This document shows, piece after piece, positions 19,663-28,958 of a DNA stretch of 64,000 nt; the stretch's first letter is position 1, and each line of letters begins with the position of its first letter. The position numbers and the translations under genes were made by a program. Source of the stretch: an uncultured Roseobacter sp. (GTDB lineage: Bacteria; Pseudomonadota; Alphaproteobacteria; Rhodobacterales; Rhodobacteraceae). Location of the stretch: the NCBI RefSeq assembly GCF_947499265.1, contig NZ_CANMNK010000004.1:248001-312000 (forward strand), given 5' to 3'. Below the pieces are notes generated by a model that worked only from the letters and a program-made list of their open reading frames with translations, was not told the origin of the DNA and made no database searches.

Positions 19663-20490
19663 TCAGTATATTTTGAAGCTGGCGACAAAGGGCAGGTGGT
19701 CCGAGACCCCTTTGCGGAAAGCTTCGCGGCCCATGTCCATGGTCCAATGCATGGGAAACAACCTCAGGCTACCCTTGATGTAATCGGTTGAGAAGTTGCG
19801 GCTGACCGCGAAGCCGTCGAGCAGGTTGGCGCGACCTTTCTCAAGTATATGCGAAAAGCGGTCCTGCAAATCCCATGAGGAGACAAAGTCCATGGCATCA
19901 TCACCACCCAAGTGGTGAAAATTGGATACATCCTGCCCCGGGATCATGTTGAAATCCCCCATCAGGAAGATCGCGCGGCGCTTCAACCCCGGCGTTTGGT
20001 GGATTTGTTCGATATACTCGCCAATCACTTTGCATTGGCTGTCGCGCATTTTCTGCTCCTGCCTGTCGCGCCCCGACTTCAGGTGCACGCCGATGACGAT
20101 GGCCTTGAGCTTTGCGATCTTTATGTCCACCGCAAAGGCCTGGCGACCACCGGAATAATCGCCTTCTGATCCGGGGATGAACCGCGGATTTGTCACCTCT
20201 ATGCCCGGTTTGTGCAGAAAGCCGATGTGAATATTGCCGCTCTGCTGTGGCAGTATGGTGTGGTTGTATTCGACCCCGTATTTATTCAGTTTCTCAACCA
20301 GCGTTTCGATGTAGTTGGCCGGGGAGACTTCGACCAGGGTGACGAATTCTGCGTCCAGAAGCGCCAGCCCTTCGGCTTGCCGTTCTGCCTTTTTCGAGCG
20401 GGCCGAAATGCCCACGGGTTGACCAGGTCGGGAAAACCCCGCCAGGTTCCATACCGCCGCCCGAATGATGGAATGGTTGAAATTCGTCAT
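19663..20490 (-). CDS. Endonuclease/exonuclease/phosphatase family protein
   Basis: A 275-residue EEP-fold hydrolase. The fold's metal and catalytic motifs are present in order: AVWNLAGF at the start, TLVEVSPANY, VIGVHLKSG, LMGDFNMIPGQD and the C-terminal GVSDHLPFVASF. The fold includes nucleases, phospholipases and phosphatases, so the substrate is open. No signal peptide is visible. It is a single gene in a leftward orientation. Confidence 0.88.
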   Translation of the reverse strand: MTNFNHSIIRAAVWNLAGFSRPGQPVGISARSKKAERQAEGLALLDAEFVTLVEVSPANYIETLVEKLNKYGVEYNHTILPQQSGNIHIGFLHKPGIEVTNPRFIPGSEGDYSGGRQAFAVDIKIAKLKAIVIGVHLKSGRDRQEQKMRDSQCKVIGEYIEQIHQTPGLKRRAIFLMGDFNMIPGQDVSNFHHLGGDDAMDFVSSWDLQDRFSHILEKGRANLLDGFAVSRNFSTDYIKGSLRLFPMHWTMDMGREAFRKGVSDHLPFVASFKIY

Positions 20491-20601
20491 AATGTCCTCC
20501 GCAAAATAAGTCGCGGGAGGTCACAATACCAATTTCACACCCGCGTGGCGGGCAGTCTAGCACAGGTTGTAGGCCCGTTGCGCCAGCAAATTGGGCGCGG
20601 G

Positions 20602-21207
20602 CTATTCGTCCGGACGCGCAAGTTCAAAAACCTCGGTGACGCGGGTGTAATCGCGGTAGCCGAGGCGGCTCAGGGGCTGATAGGTGCGAATGTCAAAACG
20701 ACCCTCTACCAAAGTGTCGTCGCGCAGGTGCACGCCAACAACTTCGCCAAAGACGACAAAGTTGCTCTCACCCTTCACCGCGACAATCTGGGTCATACGG
20801 CATTCCAGCGCGGCGGGCGCGTCTGCGACACGGGCACAATCAATTTCGTTGCATTCAGTAGCGGTGATGCCCGCAGCCGTAAATTCATCCACGTCCTTGG
20901 GCAGCATCCCGGATGAAATATTCATCACATCCCGCATCGCGTATTCCACGATGTTGACGCAGAAAGCACCGGTTTCACGGATGTTGGCCACGGAATCCTT
21001 GGTGTCGCCCTGGTCTTCCTTGGCGCTGGTTGAGGCGAACATCACCTGCGGCGGCGTGTAGGCCACCGCATTGAAGAAAGAATAGGGCGCGAGATTGTTA
21101 CGGCCCTGCACGTCTCTGCTGGAAATCCACCCGATTGGGCGAGGGGCGACGATGGCATTAAAGGGATTATGGGGCAGACCGTGGCCATCCTGAGGGCGGT
21201 AGAACAT
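20602..21207 (-). CDS. Flavin reductase-like FMN-binding protein
   Basis: A 201-residue protein of the flavin-reductase-like split-barrel family: MFYRPQDGHGLPHNPFNAIVAPRPIGWISS, then NLAPYSFFNAVAYTPPQVMF and SVANIRETGAFCVNIV, the usual FMN/NAD(P)H site blocks. The ATG at 21207 has AGGAG upstream; the longer open frame lacks a good site. It is probably the reductase or an FMN-binding oxidoreductase component; its partner is unknown. Confidence 0.87.
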   Translation of the reverse strand: MFYRPQDGHGLPHNPFNAIVAPRPIGWISSRDVQGRNNLAPYSFFNAVAYTPPQVMFASTSAKEDQGDTKDSVANIRETGAFCVNIVEYAMRDVMNISSGMLPKDVDEFTAAGITATECNEIDCARVADAPAALECRMTQIVAVKGESNFVVFGEVVGVHLRDDTLVEGRFDIRTYQPLSRLGYRDYTRVTEVFELARPDE

Positions 21208-21293
21208 TGCAAACTCCTGAGTATTTGCAGCGGGTGTAGCGCATGTGCTAGGGCCGAGCCACCTGAAACCCAAGCTGGGGCCGCGCAGCCGCC

Positions 21294-21800
21294 GTGTATG
21301 AATTAAAACTGGAAACTGCGCGCGACGTGCATGAGGTCGAGGCGCTGTTTGATCTTTGTTTTGCGCCGGGGCGGGAGGCCTTGTCTTCCTATCGGTTGCG
21401 GGATGATGTGCCCTCGGTTGCAGCGCTCAATCAGGTGGCGCGTGACCCTCACGGTATCCTTGCGGGGGCGATCAGGTTCTGGCCGGTCTCAGTCGGTCAG
21501 GCGGACGCGTTATTGCTTGGTCCGGTGGCGGTGCACCCGACCCGGCAGGGGGAGGGGTTGGCGGCCCAATTGATCCAGCATGCGATGGCGCGGGCCGCTG
21601 CACGACAATGGGACCGGGTCATGCTGGTTGGCGATGCGCCTTATTACGCGCGTTTTGGGTTTGAAAAATTGAGCGGCGTCGTGATGCCCCCACCCACCAA
21701 TCCAGACAGGGTTTTGGGCCATGCGCTGACCCCTTCCGCCTGGGAGGGGATCGCCGGAGACGTTACCCGCTGGGCCGGCGGACGCGCATTGTCAGATTGA
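21294..21800 (+). CDS. GNAT N-acetyltransferase (YhbS-like)
   Basis: A 168-residue GNAT protein with a GTG start. The acetyl-CoA motif LGPVAVHPTRQGEGLAAQLI and VMLVGDAPYYARFGFEKLSG are typical of the YhbS-like branch. The substrate is unknown. It is divergent from the flavin reductase gene, from which it is separated by 86 bp. Confidence 0.87.
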   Translation: MYELKLETARDVHEVEALFDLCFAPGREALSSYRLRDDVPSVAALNQVARDPHGILAGAIRFWPVSVGQADALLLGPVAVHPTRQGEGLAAQLIQHAMARAAARQWDRVMLVGDAPYYARFGFEKLSGVVMPPPTNPDRVLGHALTPSAWEGIAGDVTRWAGGRALSD

Positions 21801-21846
21801 AATCCGTACGATTGGCCCCCACTTTGTCAGGTAAAGGGGCATGATC

Positions 21847-22608
21847 ATGGAAGATATTTCAAACGTGGTGTTGATTGATGTCGAGGCGGAGCTCGATGCG
21901 CTTGCAGAGCGCTATCGGCGCGCGGGGGGCGGGGCAATTAATCTGCTGAACGTCATTGGCGGGCGTGCCGAAGGTCTTCTGGACAGGCTCCCCCAGGCGG
22001 CGCAGTCCGGGCTTCAGGATGCGACACGCCGGGCATTGGAACAGGCCCTGAAGGCGGCACAATCCAGCCGCGATGTCGTGCCCGACCAGAAAAGCTGGCT
22101 CAATACGACCGTTGGGGCTGCGATGGGCGCGGTTGGTGGCGTTGGAGGGCTGCCCACGGCGCTGGCGGAACTGCCTGTGACAACCACGCTTTTGCTGCGG
22201 ATCATTCAGGGCGTGGCTGTGGAATATGATTTCGATCCGAACTCTGAAAGCGTGCAATTTGATTGCATTGAGGTCTTTGCCTCGGCCGGACCCCTCGCAG
22301 ATGATGATGGTGCGGATCTCGGCTTTTTGTCGGCGCGTGTGACCCTTACGGGAGCCGCTTTACAAGGGATCATTGCGCGTGTCGCGCCCCGTCTGGCCAC
22401 GGTCCTGGGACAGAAGCTCGCCGCCCAAACCGTGCCGGTGCTGGGGGCGGTTGCCGGAGCCGCGACCAACTATGCCTATACCAATTATTACCAGGAAATG
22501 GCGCATGTGCATTTTGGCCTGCGCAAGCTCGGCATTGACGCGGATGTGCCGGTGGAAACCCTGGCCGCACAACTACGGGCCCGGATGCAATCACGCGCGG
22601 TGCGCTAA
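21847..22608 (+). CDS. EcsC family protein
   Basis: A 253-residue protein of the EcsC family: repeated small-residue helices (GAAMGAVGGVGGLPTALAELP, shown in part), the TTTLLLRIIQGVAVEYDFDP block and C-terminal NYAYTNYYQEMAHVHFGLRKL. EcsC proteins are associated with membranes; their molecular role is poorly known. The ATG at 21847 lies about 8 bp after AAAGGGG and is preferred over the ATG at 21841. Confidence 0.85.
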   Translation: MEDISNVVLIDVEAELDALAERYRRAGGGAINLLNVIGGRAEGLLDRLPQAAQSGLQDATRRALEQALKAAQSSRDVVPDQKSWLNTTVGAAMGAVGGVGGLPTALAELPVTTTLLLRIIQGVAVEYDFDPNSESVQFDCIEVFASAGPLADDDGADLGFLSARVTLTGAALQGIIARVAPRLATVLGQKLAAQTVPVLGAVAGAATNYAYTNYYQEMAHVHFGLRKLGIDADVPVETLAAQLRARMQSRAVR

Positions 22609-22758
22609 CTACCTACAGAAAAAGTGAAATCACAATATCCTGTGGGTATTTTCAATCTGAGGACCATAGATTGTTGGCAAGACAGTGCGATTCGGGCATA
22701 TTTTACCTAAAAGGCAATCACTCCGTTCCCTGCTCTTATTTGTCGGCTTGCCCCGCGT

Positions 22759-23229
22759 ATGATTAAACAATTGCCCATATCGCTCTCTGGTGCCCGGAAA
22801 CGGGACGTGCGCACACAATTTGCAGCTTTGTGCTACCGGGTCAGGAAGGGCAAGATACAGGTTCTGATGATCACCTCGCGCGGTACGCAGCGTTGGATTG
22901 TACCAAAAGGTTGGCCGATGGACGGGCGCACGCCGACGGAATCAGCGATGCAGGAGGCCTGGGAAGAGGCGGGCGTGCGTGGCAAATCGGATGGGCGTTG
23001 CCTGGGTATTTATTCCTTCAGCAAGGACGCGGATGATCTGGGCGCGCTGCCCTGTCTGGCCATGGTTTACGCGGTGGACGTCGAGCATTTGGCGGATGAA
23101 TTCCCCGAAGCAGGGCAGCGAAAGCGCAGCTGGATGAGCCGGAAAAAAGCCGCGCGTTTGGTGGAAGAGCCTGAATTGGCGAGCATTTTGCGCGACTTCG
23201 ACCCGCGCACAGCCACCGGAAATCCTTGA
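22759..23229 (+). CDS. Nudix hydrolase (diphosphoinositol-polyphosphate-hydrolase-like)
   Basis: A 156-residue Nudix protein with the motif GWPMDGRTPTESAMQEAWEE, followed by AGV. The REUxEE core is QEAWEE, so Gln replaces the usual Arg while the catalytic glutamates remain. WIVPKGWPM before the box is typical of the small DIPP-like bacterial family that cleaves nucleotide or inositol pyrophosphates. It is preceded by a 150-bp gap and followed closely by a DUF1178 gene. Confidence 0.9.
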   Translation: MIKQLPISLSGARKRDVRTQFAALCYRVRKGKIQVLMITSRGTQRWIVPKGWPMDGRTPTESAMQEAWEEAGVRGKSDGRCLGIYSFSKDADDLGALPCLAMVYAVDVEHLADEFPEAGQRKRSWMSRKKAARLVEEPELASILRDFDPRTATGNP

Positions 23230-23294
23230 CGCCACAGCAAAAGCGCCCCATTTCGTAAAGGGAAGGTAAAGACTTACGGAGTATTTTGCGCCGG

Positions 23295-23720
23295 ATGATC
23301 CAATATGCGCTTAAATGTGACAAGGAGCACGCATTTGACAGCTGGTTTCAATCGGCTGCAGCGTTTGATGCGCTGAAGTCGGGCGGCCATTTGTCGTGCG
23401 CGGTCTGCGGCAGCAGCGATGTCAGCAAGGCGATCATGGCACCGCGGGTGGCCACAGTGTCAGAGGAAAAGGCCGACAAACCGCTGCAGAAGGTCGAGAC
23501 GGATCAGGAAAAGGCACTGACCGAACTGCGCCGCCACGTCGAGGAAAATGCAGACTATGTCGGACCGCGTTTTGCCGAGGAAGCACGCTCAATGTATCTG
23601 GGTACGACGCCGGAGCGTGCGATCTACGGGGAAGCCAATGGTGCAGAAGCCAAGGCATTGATTGAGGACGGGGTGCCGGTGGCGCCATTGCCGTTTTTAC
23701 CGAACCGAAAGGCGAACTGA
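23295..23720 (+). CDS. DUF1178 family protein
   Basis: A 141-residue protein that starts MIQYALKCDKEHAFDSWFQS, the signature of DUF1178, a small alphaproteobacterial family. A CAVCGSSDVSKAIMAP segment with a Cys pair follows the KCDKEH Cys, suggesting a zinc-ribbon-like fold. The C-terminus is NADYVGPRFAEEARSMYLG, also conserved. A TTG three codons upstream is the alternative start. The stop is 4 bp before the SDR start. Function unknown. Confidence 0.88.
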   Translation: MIQYALKCDKEHAFDSWFQSAAAFDALKSGGHLSCAVCGSSDVSKAIMAPRVATVSEEKADKPLQKVETDQEKALTELRRHVEENADYVGPRFAEEARSMYLGTTPERAIYGEANGAEAKALIEDGVPVAPLPFLPNRKAN

Positions 23721-23724
23721 CCGC

Positions 23725-24363
23725 ATGACTGTTGTGATAACCGGGGCCAGCCGCGGCATTGGGGCGGGGCTGGCTGCCGCCTATGCTGCGCGCGGCGAGG
23801 ATGTGATCGGAACAACCCGCACCGGGGCGCATGCGCTTGAGGTCACTGATCCGGCAAGCCACGCGGCGTTTGCGGCGGGTCTGCAGGGACGCGCGGTTGA
23901 TTTGCTCGTGTGCAACGCCGGTGTTTACCTCGACAAGGACGAGGGTTTGGAAGGCGGATTTCCTGCTGATCAGTGGGCGCAGAGTTTCGCCGTCAACGTG
24001 ACGGGCGTTTTCCTGACTGTGCAGGCGCTGTTGCCCAATCTGCTCGGGGCAGAGACCCCGAAGATTGCGGTCATTTCGTCGCAAATGGGATCATCCGAGC
24101 GCGCCCCGGGCGGCAGCTATATTTATCGTGCTTCCAAGGCGGCAGCGCTGAACCTTGGCCGTAATCTGGCGACGGATTTGAAATCCGAAGGTATCGCTGT
24201 GGGTATTTATCATCCGGGATGGGTGAAAACGGATATGGGAACCGCTTCGGCGGAAATCACCGTGGACGAGGCCGTTGATGGGCTCATGGCCCGGTTTGAC
24301 GGGCTTGATCTTGCGCGTACGGGTGTCTTTGAAACCTGGGACGGGCGTCCCCACGCCTATTGA
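23725..24363 (+). CDS. Short-chain dehydrogenase/reductase
   Basis: A 212-residue SDR. The N-terminal nucleotide loop is TGASRGIG (residues 6-13), NAG occurs in LLVCNAGVYLDKD, the catalytic Ser is in ISSQMGS and the Tyr-x3-Lys is YRASK. This is the classical short type, like the C-factor/CsgA branch. I chose the ATG at 23725, 4 bp after the DUF1178 stop; the upstream extension is an artefact. The substrate is unknown. Confidence 0.9.
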   Translation: MTVVITGASRGIGAGLAAAYAARGEDVIGTTRTGAHALEVTDPASHAAFAAGLQGRAVDLLVCNAGVYLDKDEGLEGGFPADQWAQSFAVNVTGVFLTVQALLPNLLGAETPKIAVISSQMGSSERAPGGSYIYRASKAAALNLGRNLATDLKSEGIAVGIYHPGWVKTDMGTASAEITVDEAVDGLMARFDGLDLARTGVFETWDGRPHAY

Positions 24364-24530
24364 TCTTGATCCAAAGGAGGCGGCTGGCGCCGCCACATGA
24401 TGCTGTCAGCTGCGTCCCGCAGCTGGATGGCGCGTGTTCGATCCCGAAGGCGTATCATAAGTGTTCGGGGTGCCTTGTGTGTCGGCGCATCAGCGCGTAA
24501 ACCCGCCGCGATCGATACAAGGGGCGCATC

Positions 24531-25769
24531 ATGCCTGTTTTGGTGATGAAATTCGGTGGCACCTCGGTGGCCACGCTGGACCGCATTCGGCGGGCAGCGA
24601 AACGTGTAGGTGTCGAGGTCGCCAAAGGCTACGATGTCATCGTTATCGTCTCCGCCATGTCCGGCAAAACCAATGAGCTGGTGGGCTGGGTGGGGGAAAC
24701 CTCTCCGCTTTATGATGCGCGGGAATACGATGCGGTGGTCTCCTCCGGTGAGAATGTGACCGCGGGCCTGATGGCGCTGACGCTGCAGGAGATGGATGTA
24801 CCCGCGCGCAGCTGGCAGGGCTGGCAGGTGCCGGTCAAAACGACCTCGGCGCATTCCGCGGCGCGGATCGAGGAGATCCCGCCCGAAAATATCATGACCA
24901 AATTTGCGGAAGGCATGCGCGTGGCGGTGGTGTCAGGTTTTCAGGGGGTCAGCCCGGAAGGACGGATCACCACGCTTGGGCGGGGCGGCTCCGACACCAC
25001 GGCGGTGGCCTTTGCCGCGGCTTTTGAAGCGGAGCGTTGTGACATTTATACGGATGTGGACGGGGTTTATACCACCGATCCGCGGGTCTCGGCAAAGGCG
25101 CGTAAACTCGACAAGATCGCCTTTGAGGAGATGCTGGAGCTGGCCTCGCTGGGGGCAAAGGTGCTGCAGACACGGTCGGTTGAGCTGGCCATGCGCTACA
25201 AGGTGAAGCTGCGCGTTCTGAGCAGTTTCGAAGAGCAATCAGATGACGCTGGCACATTGGTCTGCGATGAGGAGGAAATCATGGAAAGCAATGTTGTGGC
25301 CGGTGTGGCCTTTTCACGCGATGAGGCCAAGATGACCCTTGTGAGTGTCGCGGACCGTCCCGGGATCGCGGCAAGCATCTTTACCGCGTTGAGCGAAGGC
25401 GGGGTAAATGTCGATATGATCGTGCAGAACATCTCCGAGGAAGGGCGCACCGATATGACCTGGTCCTGCCCCACCGATCAGGTGGCACGGGCGCAAAAGG
25501 CTGTCGCGGACGCCAAGGCTGAGGGCATCATCAATTACCATGAGGTGATTGCCGACACCGATGTGGCAAAGATTTCCGTGGTGGGCATTGGCATGCGCAG
25601 CCACACGGGGGTTGCCGCAAAGATGTTCCAGGTACTGAGTGCTGAAGGCATCAACATCAAGGTCATTACCACGTCGGAGATCAAGATTTCTGTTCTGATC
25701 GACCGGAAATACATGGAACTTGCTGTGCAGGCACTGCATGATGCCTTCGAGCTGGAAAAAGCGGCCTGA
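24531..25769 (+). CDS. lysC: Aspartate kinase
   Basis: First enzyme of the lysine/threonine/methionine pathway. The 412-residue protein begins MPVLVMKFGGTSVA, the family signature. It has the GRGGSDTTAVAFAAAF loop and two C-terminal ACT domains (about residues 268-340 and 350-410: MTLVSVADRPGIAA; AKISVVGIGMRSHTG). This is the single-function, ACT-regulated form, so feedback control by lysine and threonine is expected from the family. Confidence 0.98.
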   Translation: MPVLVMKFGGTSVATLDRIRRAAKRVGVEVAKGYDVIVIVSAMSGKTNELVGWVGETSPLYDAREYDAVVSSGENVTAGLMALTLQEMDVPARSWQGWQVPVKTTSAHSAARIEEIPPENIMTKFAEGMRVAVVSGFQGVSPEGRITTLGRGGSDTTAVAFAAAFEAERCDIYTDVDGVYTTDPRVSAKARKLDKIAFEEMLELASLGAKVLQTRSVELAMRYKVKLRVLSSFEEQSDDAGTLVCDEEEIMESNVVAGVAFSRDEAKMTLVSVADRPGIAASIFTALSEGGVNVDMIVQNISEEGRTDMTWSCPTDQVARAQKAVADAKAEGIINYHEVIADTDVAKISVVGIGMRSHTGVAAKMFQVLSAEGINIKVITTSEIKISVLIDRKYMELAVQALHDAFELEKAA

Positions 25770-25817
25770 GCGGCACAGCATGTGCGGATAACTGGCTGAT
25801 TTGGGAGGATCGCACGC

Positions 25818-28061
25818 GTGGCTGAACGTCTTGAGACCGGCTCGCGGAAGCTGCTAGGGCGGCTGCGAGACGCGATGGCGGGCGATGTCGAAGGACAGGC
25901 ACGTCTGAACAGGATTACCAATTTGATCGCCGACAGCATGGGCTGTGAGGTCTGTTCGATCTATCTGTTCCGCGACGAAGACACCCTGGAGCTTTGTGCG
26001 ACGGAAGGTCTCAATCAGGATGCGGTGCACCAGACCCGGATGAAGCTCGGCGAGGGCCTTGTGGGCATGGTGGCGCGCAGGCGTCAGGTCGTGAATACGG
26101 CGGATGCGCCGCAGACCAAGGGCTTTCGGTATATGCCGGAGACCGGCGAAGAGGTCTATTCCAGCTTTCTGGGCGTGCCGGTGCAGCGATTGGGCGAAGC
26201 GCTGGGCGTATTGGTGGTGCAATCCAGAAACGCCCGCGAGTTCCTGCTGGATGAGGTCTATGCGCTGGAAGTCGTGGCGATGGTTCTGGCGGAAATGACG
26301 GAACTGGGCGCCTTTGTCGGTGAAGGGGCTGCGATGTCTGCGCGGCATTCGCAACCCGCAATGTTCCGCGGCACGGTCGGGCAAGAAGGTGCCGCTGAAG
26401 GGCATGTCTGGCTGCATGAACCGCGGGTGGTGGTCACGAACCCGATCGCGGATGATCCGCAGCGGGAGTTGGAGCGCCTGCGTGAGGGTGTGGAAGATCT
26501 GCGCGTCGGTGTCGACAAGATGCTGGAAATCGCTGGTAGCCATGACAAGGATCAGCAGCAGGTTCTGGAAGCCTACCGCATGTTTGCCAACTCCAAGGGC
26601 TGGATGCGGCGCATGGAGGAAGACATCGCGAATGGCCTGTCCGCCGAAGCGGCCGTGGAAAAAGAACAATCGCTGGCTCGGGCCCGCATCGGTCAGGTCA
26701 CCGATAATTACCTGCGGGAGCGTTTGAGCGACCTTGATGACCTCAGCAACCGGTTGCTGCGCATTCTGACCGGGCAGGGGGCGGATACAGGTGCGGAAAT
26801 GCCGGCCGATCCGATCCTGATTGCGCGCAACATCGGTCCTGCGGAGCTTTTGGAATACGGGCGGTCGCTCAAGGGCATCGTGCTCGAAGAAGGCTCCGTC
26901 GGCAGCCATGCCGCCATTGTGGCCCGCGCCCTGGCCATTCCTTTGGTAGTTCATGCGAGCCGGGTGACCACCGAAGCGCTGAATGGTGATCACATCATGG
27001 TCGATGGTGAGCAGGGCATCGTGCATCTGCGCCCGGATGATACCGTGGTCACCGCGTTTCGCGACAAGATCGCCATGTTGGCTGCTGCGCAGGAACGGTA
27101 TGCCTCCATCCGCGACAAGCGCGCGGAAACGCTGGACGGTGCCGTCGTCTCTTTGCACATGAACGCAGGTTTGATGGCGGATTTGCCGTCATTACCTAAC
27201 TCGGGGGCCGAAGGCGTTGGCCTTTTCCGGACCGAACTGCAGTTTCTGGTGCGTAATCAGATGCCACGGCGTGCTGAACTGGTGGCGCTCTATGCACGGG
27301 TGCTGGACGCCGCGCGGGGCAAGCGTGTGGTGTTCCGAACCTTGGACATCGGTTCCGACAAAGTGCTGCCCTATATGAAGCCCAACGATGAGCCAAACCC
27401 GGCCTTGGGCTGGCGTGCAATCCGTGTGGGGCTCGATAAACCGGGCATCATGCGGATGCAATTGCAGGCGCTGATCCGGGCCGCAGACGGGCGGCCTTTG
27501 ACCGTGATGTTCCCTTTTGTAGCGCAATTCGAAGAATATCGCGCAGCGCGCAAACTGATGGAAAAGACCCTCGCGGCGGAAGCGCGTCTGGGTCATGTCC
27601 TGCCGGAATCCATTGAGGTCGGGGCGATGCTGGAAACGCCGAGCCTTGCCTTTGCGCCGATCAAGTTCTTTGAGGAAGTTGATTTCCTCTCGATTGGTGG
27701 CAATGACCTCAAGCAGTTCTTCTTTGCCGCTGACCGTGAAAACGAGCGTGTGCGACGTCGCTATGATACGCTGAACGTCTCCTTCCTGAGCTTCATCGAG
27801 GGGATCGTCGAACGCTGTGCGCTCACCAATACGCCTGTCTCATTTTGCGGTGAAGATGCCGGGCGTCCGGTCGAAGCCATGTGCCTTGCCGCTGTTGGTT
27901 TGCGCAGCTTGTCGATGCGCCCTGCTTCCATCGGGCCGGTCAAAAGCCTGCTAAGGCGCAGCAACCTGCAGGAGGTGCGCAAGGTCATTTCTGATGCGCG
28001 GCATCGGGGTGAGATGTCGGTGCGCCCTTCGGTGATGGAGTGGCTGCGCAATCAGGGGTAG
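25818..28061 (+). CDS. ptsP: PTS-Ntr enzyme I (phosphoenolpyruvate-protein phosphotransferase)
   Basis: First phosphotransferase of the nitrogen PTS. The 747-residue protein has an N-terminal GAF domain (to about residue 150), then an EI N-domain with the phosphorylated His364 in GSVGSHAAIVAR, then the PEP-binding barrel with GAEGVGLFRTELQFL, FRTLDIGSDK, GGNDLKQFFFAADREN and the catalytic Cys677 (VSFCGEDAG). The start is GTG at 25818 (MAERLETGSRKL). It follows lysC by 48 bp, a conserved pairing in this group. Confidence 0.96.
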   Translation: MAERLETGSRKLLGRLRDAMAGDVEGQARLNRITNLIADSMGCEVCSIYLFRDEDTLELCATEGLNQDAVHQTRMKLGEGLVGMVARRRQVVNTADAPQTKGFRYMPETGEEVYSSFLGVPVQRLGEALGVLVVQSRNAREFLLDEVYALEVVAMVLAEMTELGAFVGEGAAMSARHSQPAMFRGTVGQEGAAEGHVWLHEPRVVVTNPIADDPQRELERLREGVEDLRVGVDKMLEIAGSHDKDQQQVLEAYRMFANSKGWMRRMEEDIANGLSAEAAVEKEQSLARARIGQVTDNYLRERLSDLDDLSNRLLRILTGQGADTGAEMPADPILIARNIGPAELLEYGRSLKGIVLEEGSVGSHAAIVARALAIPLVVHASRVTTEALNGDHIMVDGEQGIVHLRPDDTVVTAFRDKIAMLAAAQERYASIRDKRAETLDGAVVSLHMNAGLMADLPSLPNSGAEGVGLFRTELQFLVRNQMPRRAELVALYARVLDAARGKRVVFRTLDIGSDKVLPYMKPNDEPNPALGWRAIRVGLDKPGIMRMQLQALIRAADGRPLTVMFPFVAQFEEYRAARKLMEKTLAAEARLGHVLPESIEVGAMLETPSLAFAPIKFFEEVDFLSIGGNDLKQFFFAADRENERVRRRYDTLNVSFLSFIEGIVERCALTNTPVSFCGEDAGRPVEAMCLAAVGLRSLSMRPASIGPVKSLLRRSNLQEVRKVISDARHRGEMSVRPSVMEWLRNQG

Positions 28062-28094
28062 GGCCTGCGACATTCGGGTAGCGATTATCCGGCT

Positions 28095-28313
28095 TTAGAC
28101 TTGACCGGATCGGAGGAGACGCTTGGCTTCGCTCGTGGTTTTCAATCTGCGCCGCAACAACTGCCATGCGTAGGGGGCCCCGGCGTCCGACGCAGAGTCC
28201 TCAAAGCTGTCTCTCACCACGATCCGAGTGATTGATGAAAACCCGGGTTTGCACTGCGAGAACTCGAATGATTGCTTCACGGTATTTTTGTTCTCGGACC
28301 ACGAGGTCATCAT
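28095..28313 (-). CDS. Possible small ORF coupled to tetR
   Basis: A 72-codon ORF whose ATG overlaps the tetR stop by 4 bp (ATGA), so it could be translationally coupled. The product is basic, with a run of Arg/Lys near the C-terminus (QLLRRRLKTTSEAKRLL), and has no motif I recognise. It could equally be a chance frame or a decayed gene end. The position is the only real support. Confidence 0.3.
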   Translation of the reverse strand: MMTSWSENKNTVKQSFEFSQCKPGFSSITRIVVRDSFEDSASDAGAPYAWQLLRRRLKTTSEAKRLLRSGQV

Positions 28314-28882
28314 GAGGCATTCGCAACCATGGTTCTGGCCGCGCGCCCGGCAGAAACGATATAATCGGGGTCGTGATGAACGAGCACAGTGGAAAACGCC
28401 CCGTCCATGAGCAGAACGACATGCCTGGACAGCTCGTGCGGGTTATCCGAGTTTCGAGCCCGGAATTCTTCGTAAAGCCAAGCTTCGAAGTTTTTTTTGT
28501 GCGCAGCCCCGACTTTCATGGCTGGGTGGCCCGGCATGTTTGCCAACTCGGCCGCCGTTCGCAAAAAGCCGCAGCCTTTCCATTTGGGATGATGAGCAGA
28601 TTGCGCCAGGTTCAGGAAAATCGCCTCAACCTTGTCCGCAAGCTCCCCCTCTGCCTCGTCAAACCACTTTCTGAAGAGTGCCAGATTAGGCTGGTCGCGC
28701 GACGCCAGATAGGCCGCAATCAGATCGTCCTTGCTCTTGAAATGATAGTAAAGCGTCTTCTTCGTGATACCAGCTCTTGCGGCAATGGCATCCACGCTCA
28801 CAGCACGAATGCCCTCGCTATAAAACAGCCGGTTCGCCGCATCCAGGATACGGTCTTTTGCGGAGGGGGTTTCTGAGGCCAT
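28310..28882 (-). CDS. TetR family transcriptional regulator
   Basis: A 190-residue repressor-type protein. The N-terminal helix-turn-helix (DRILDAANRLFYSEGIRAVS, then AIAARAGITKKTLYYHFKSK) is the TetR DNA-binding domain; the C-terminal ligand domain is diverse. It is divergent from the enoyl-CoA hydratase gene, and a palindrome lies just upstream of its own start (28889). Autoregulation and control of the hydratase gene, perhaps by an acyl-CoA, is the obvious model but is an inference. Confidence 0.92.
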   Translation of the reverse strand: MASETPSAKDRILDAANRLFYSEGIRAVSVDAIAARAGITKKTLYYHFKSKDDLIAAYLASRDQPNLALFRKWFDEAEGELADKVEAIFLNLAQSAHHPKWKGCGFLRTAAELANMPGHPAMKVGAAHKKNFEAWLYEEFRARNSDNPHELSRHVVLLMDGAFSTVLVHHDPDYIVSAGRAARTMVANAS

Positions 28883-28888
28883 ACCTAT

Positions 28889-28910
28889 GTATACTACTCA
28901 GTGAGTATAC
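28889..28910. promoter_or_regulatory. Candidate TetR operator
   Basis: An inverted repeat with outer arms GTATACT/AGTATAC around a central ACTCAGTGAGT, itself a perfect odd palindrome. It lies 7 bp outside the tetR start and 49 bp upstream of the hydratase start, the classical place for a TetR operator controlling both genes. Confidence 0.65.
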
Positions 28911-28958
28911 GTCAAATTCAAATCTCGGTAGGATTCTCGAAATCCAACGGAGATCCTC

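Noticed and set aside
25854-27158. 434-codon minus-strand open frame
   Set aside because: Antisense to ptsP, with the same shadow composition and no motif.
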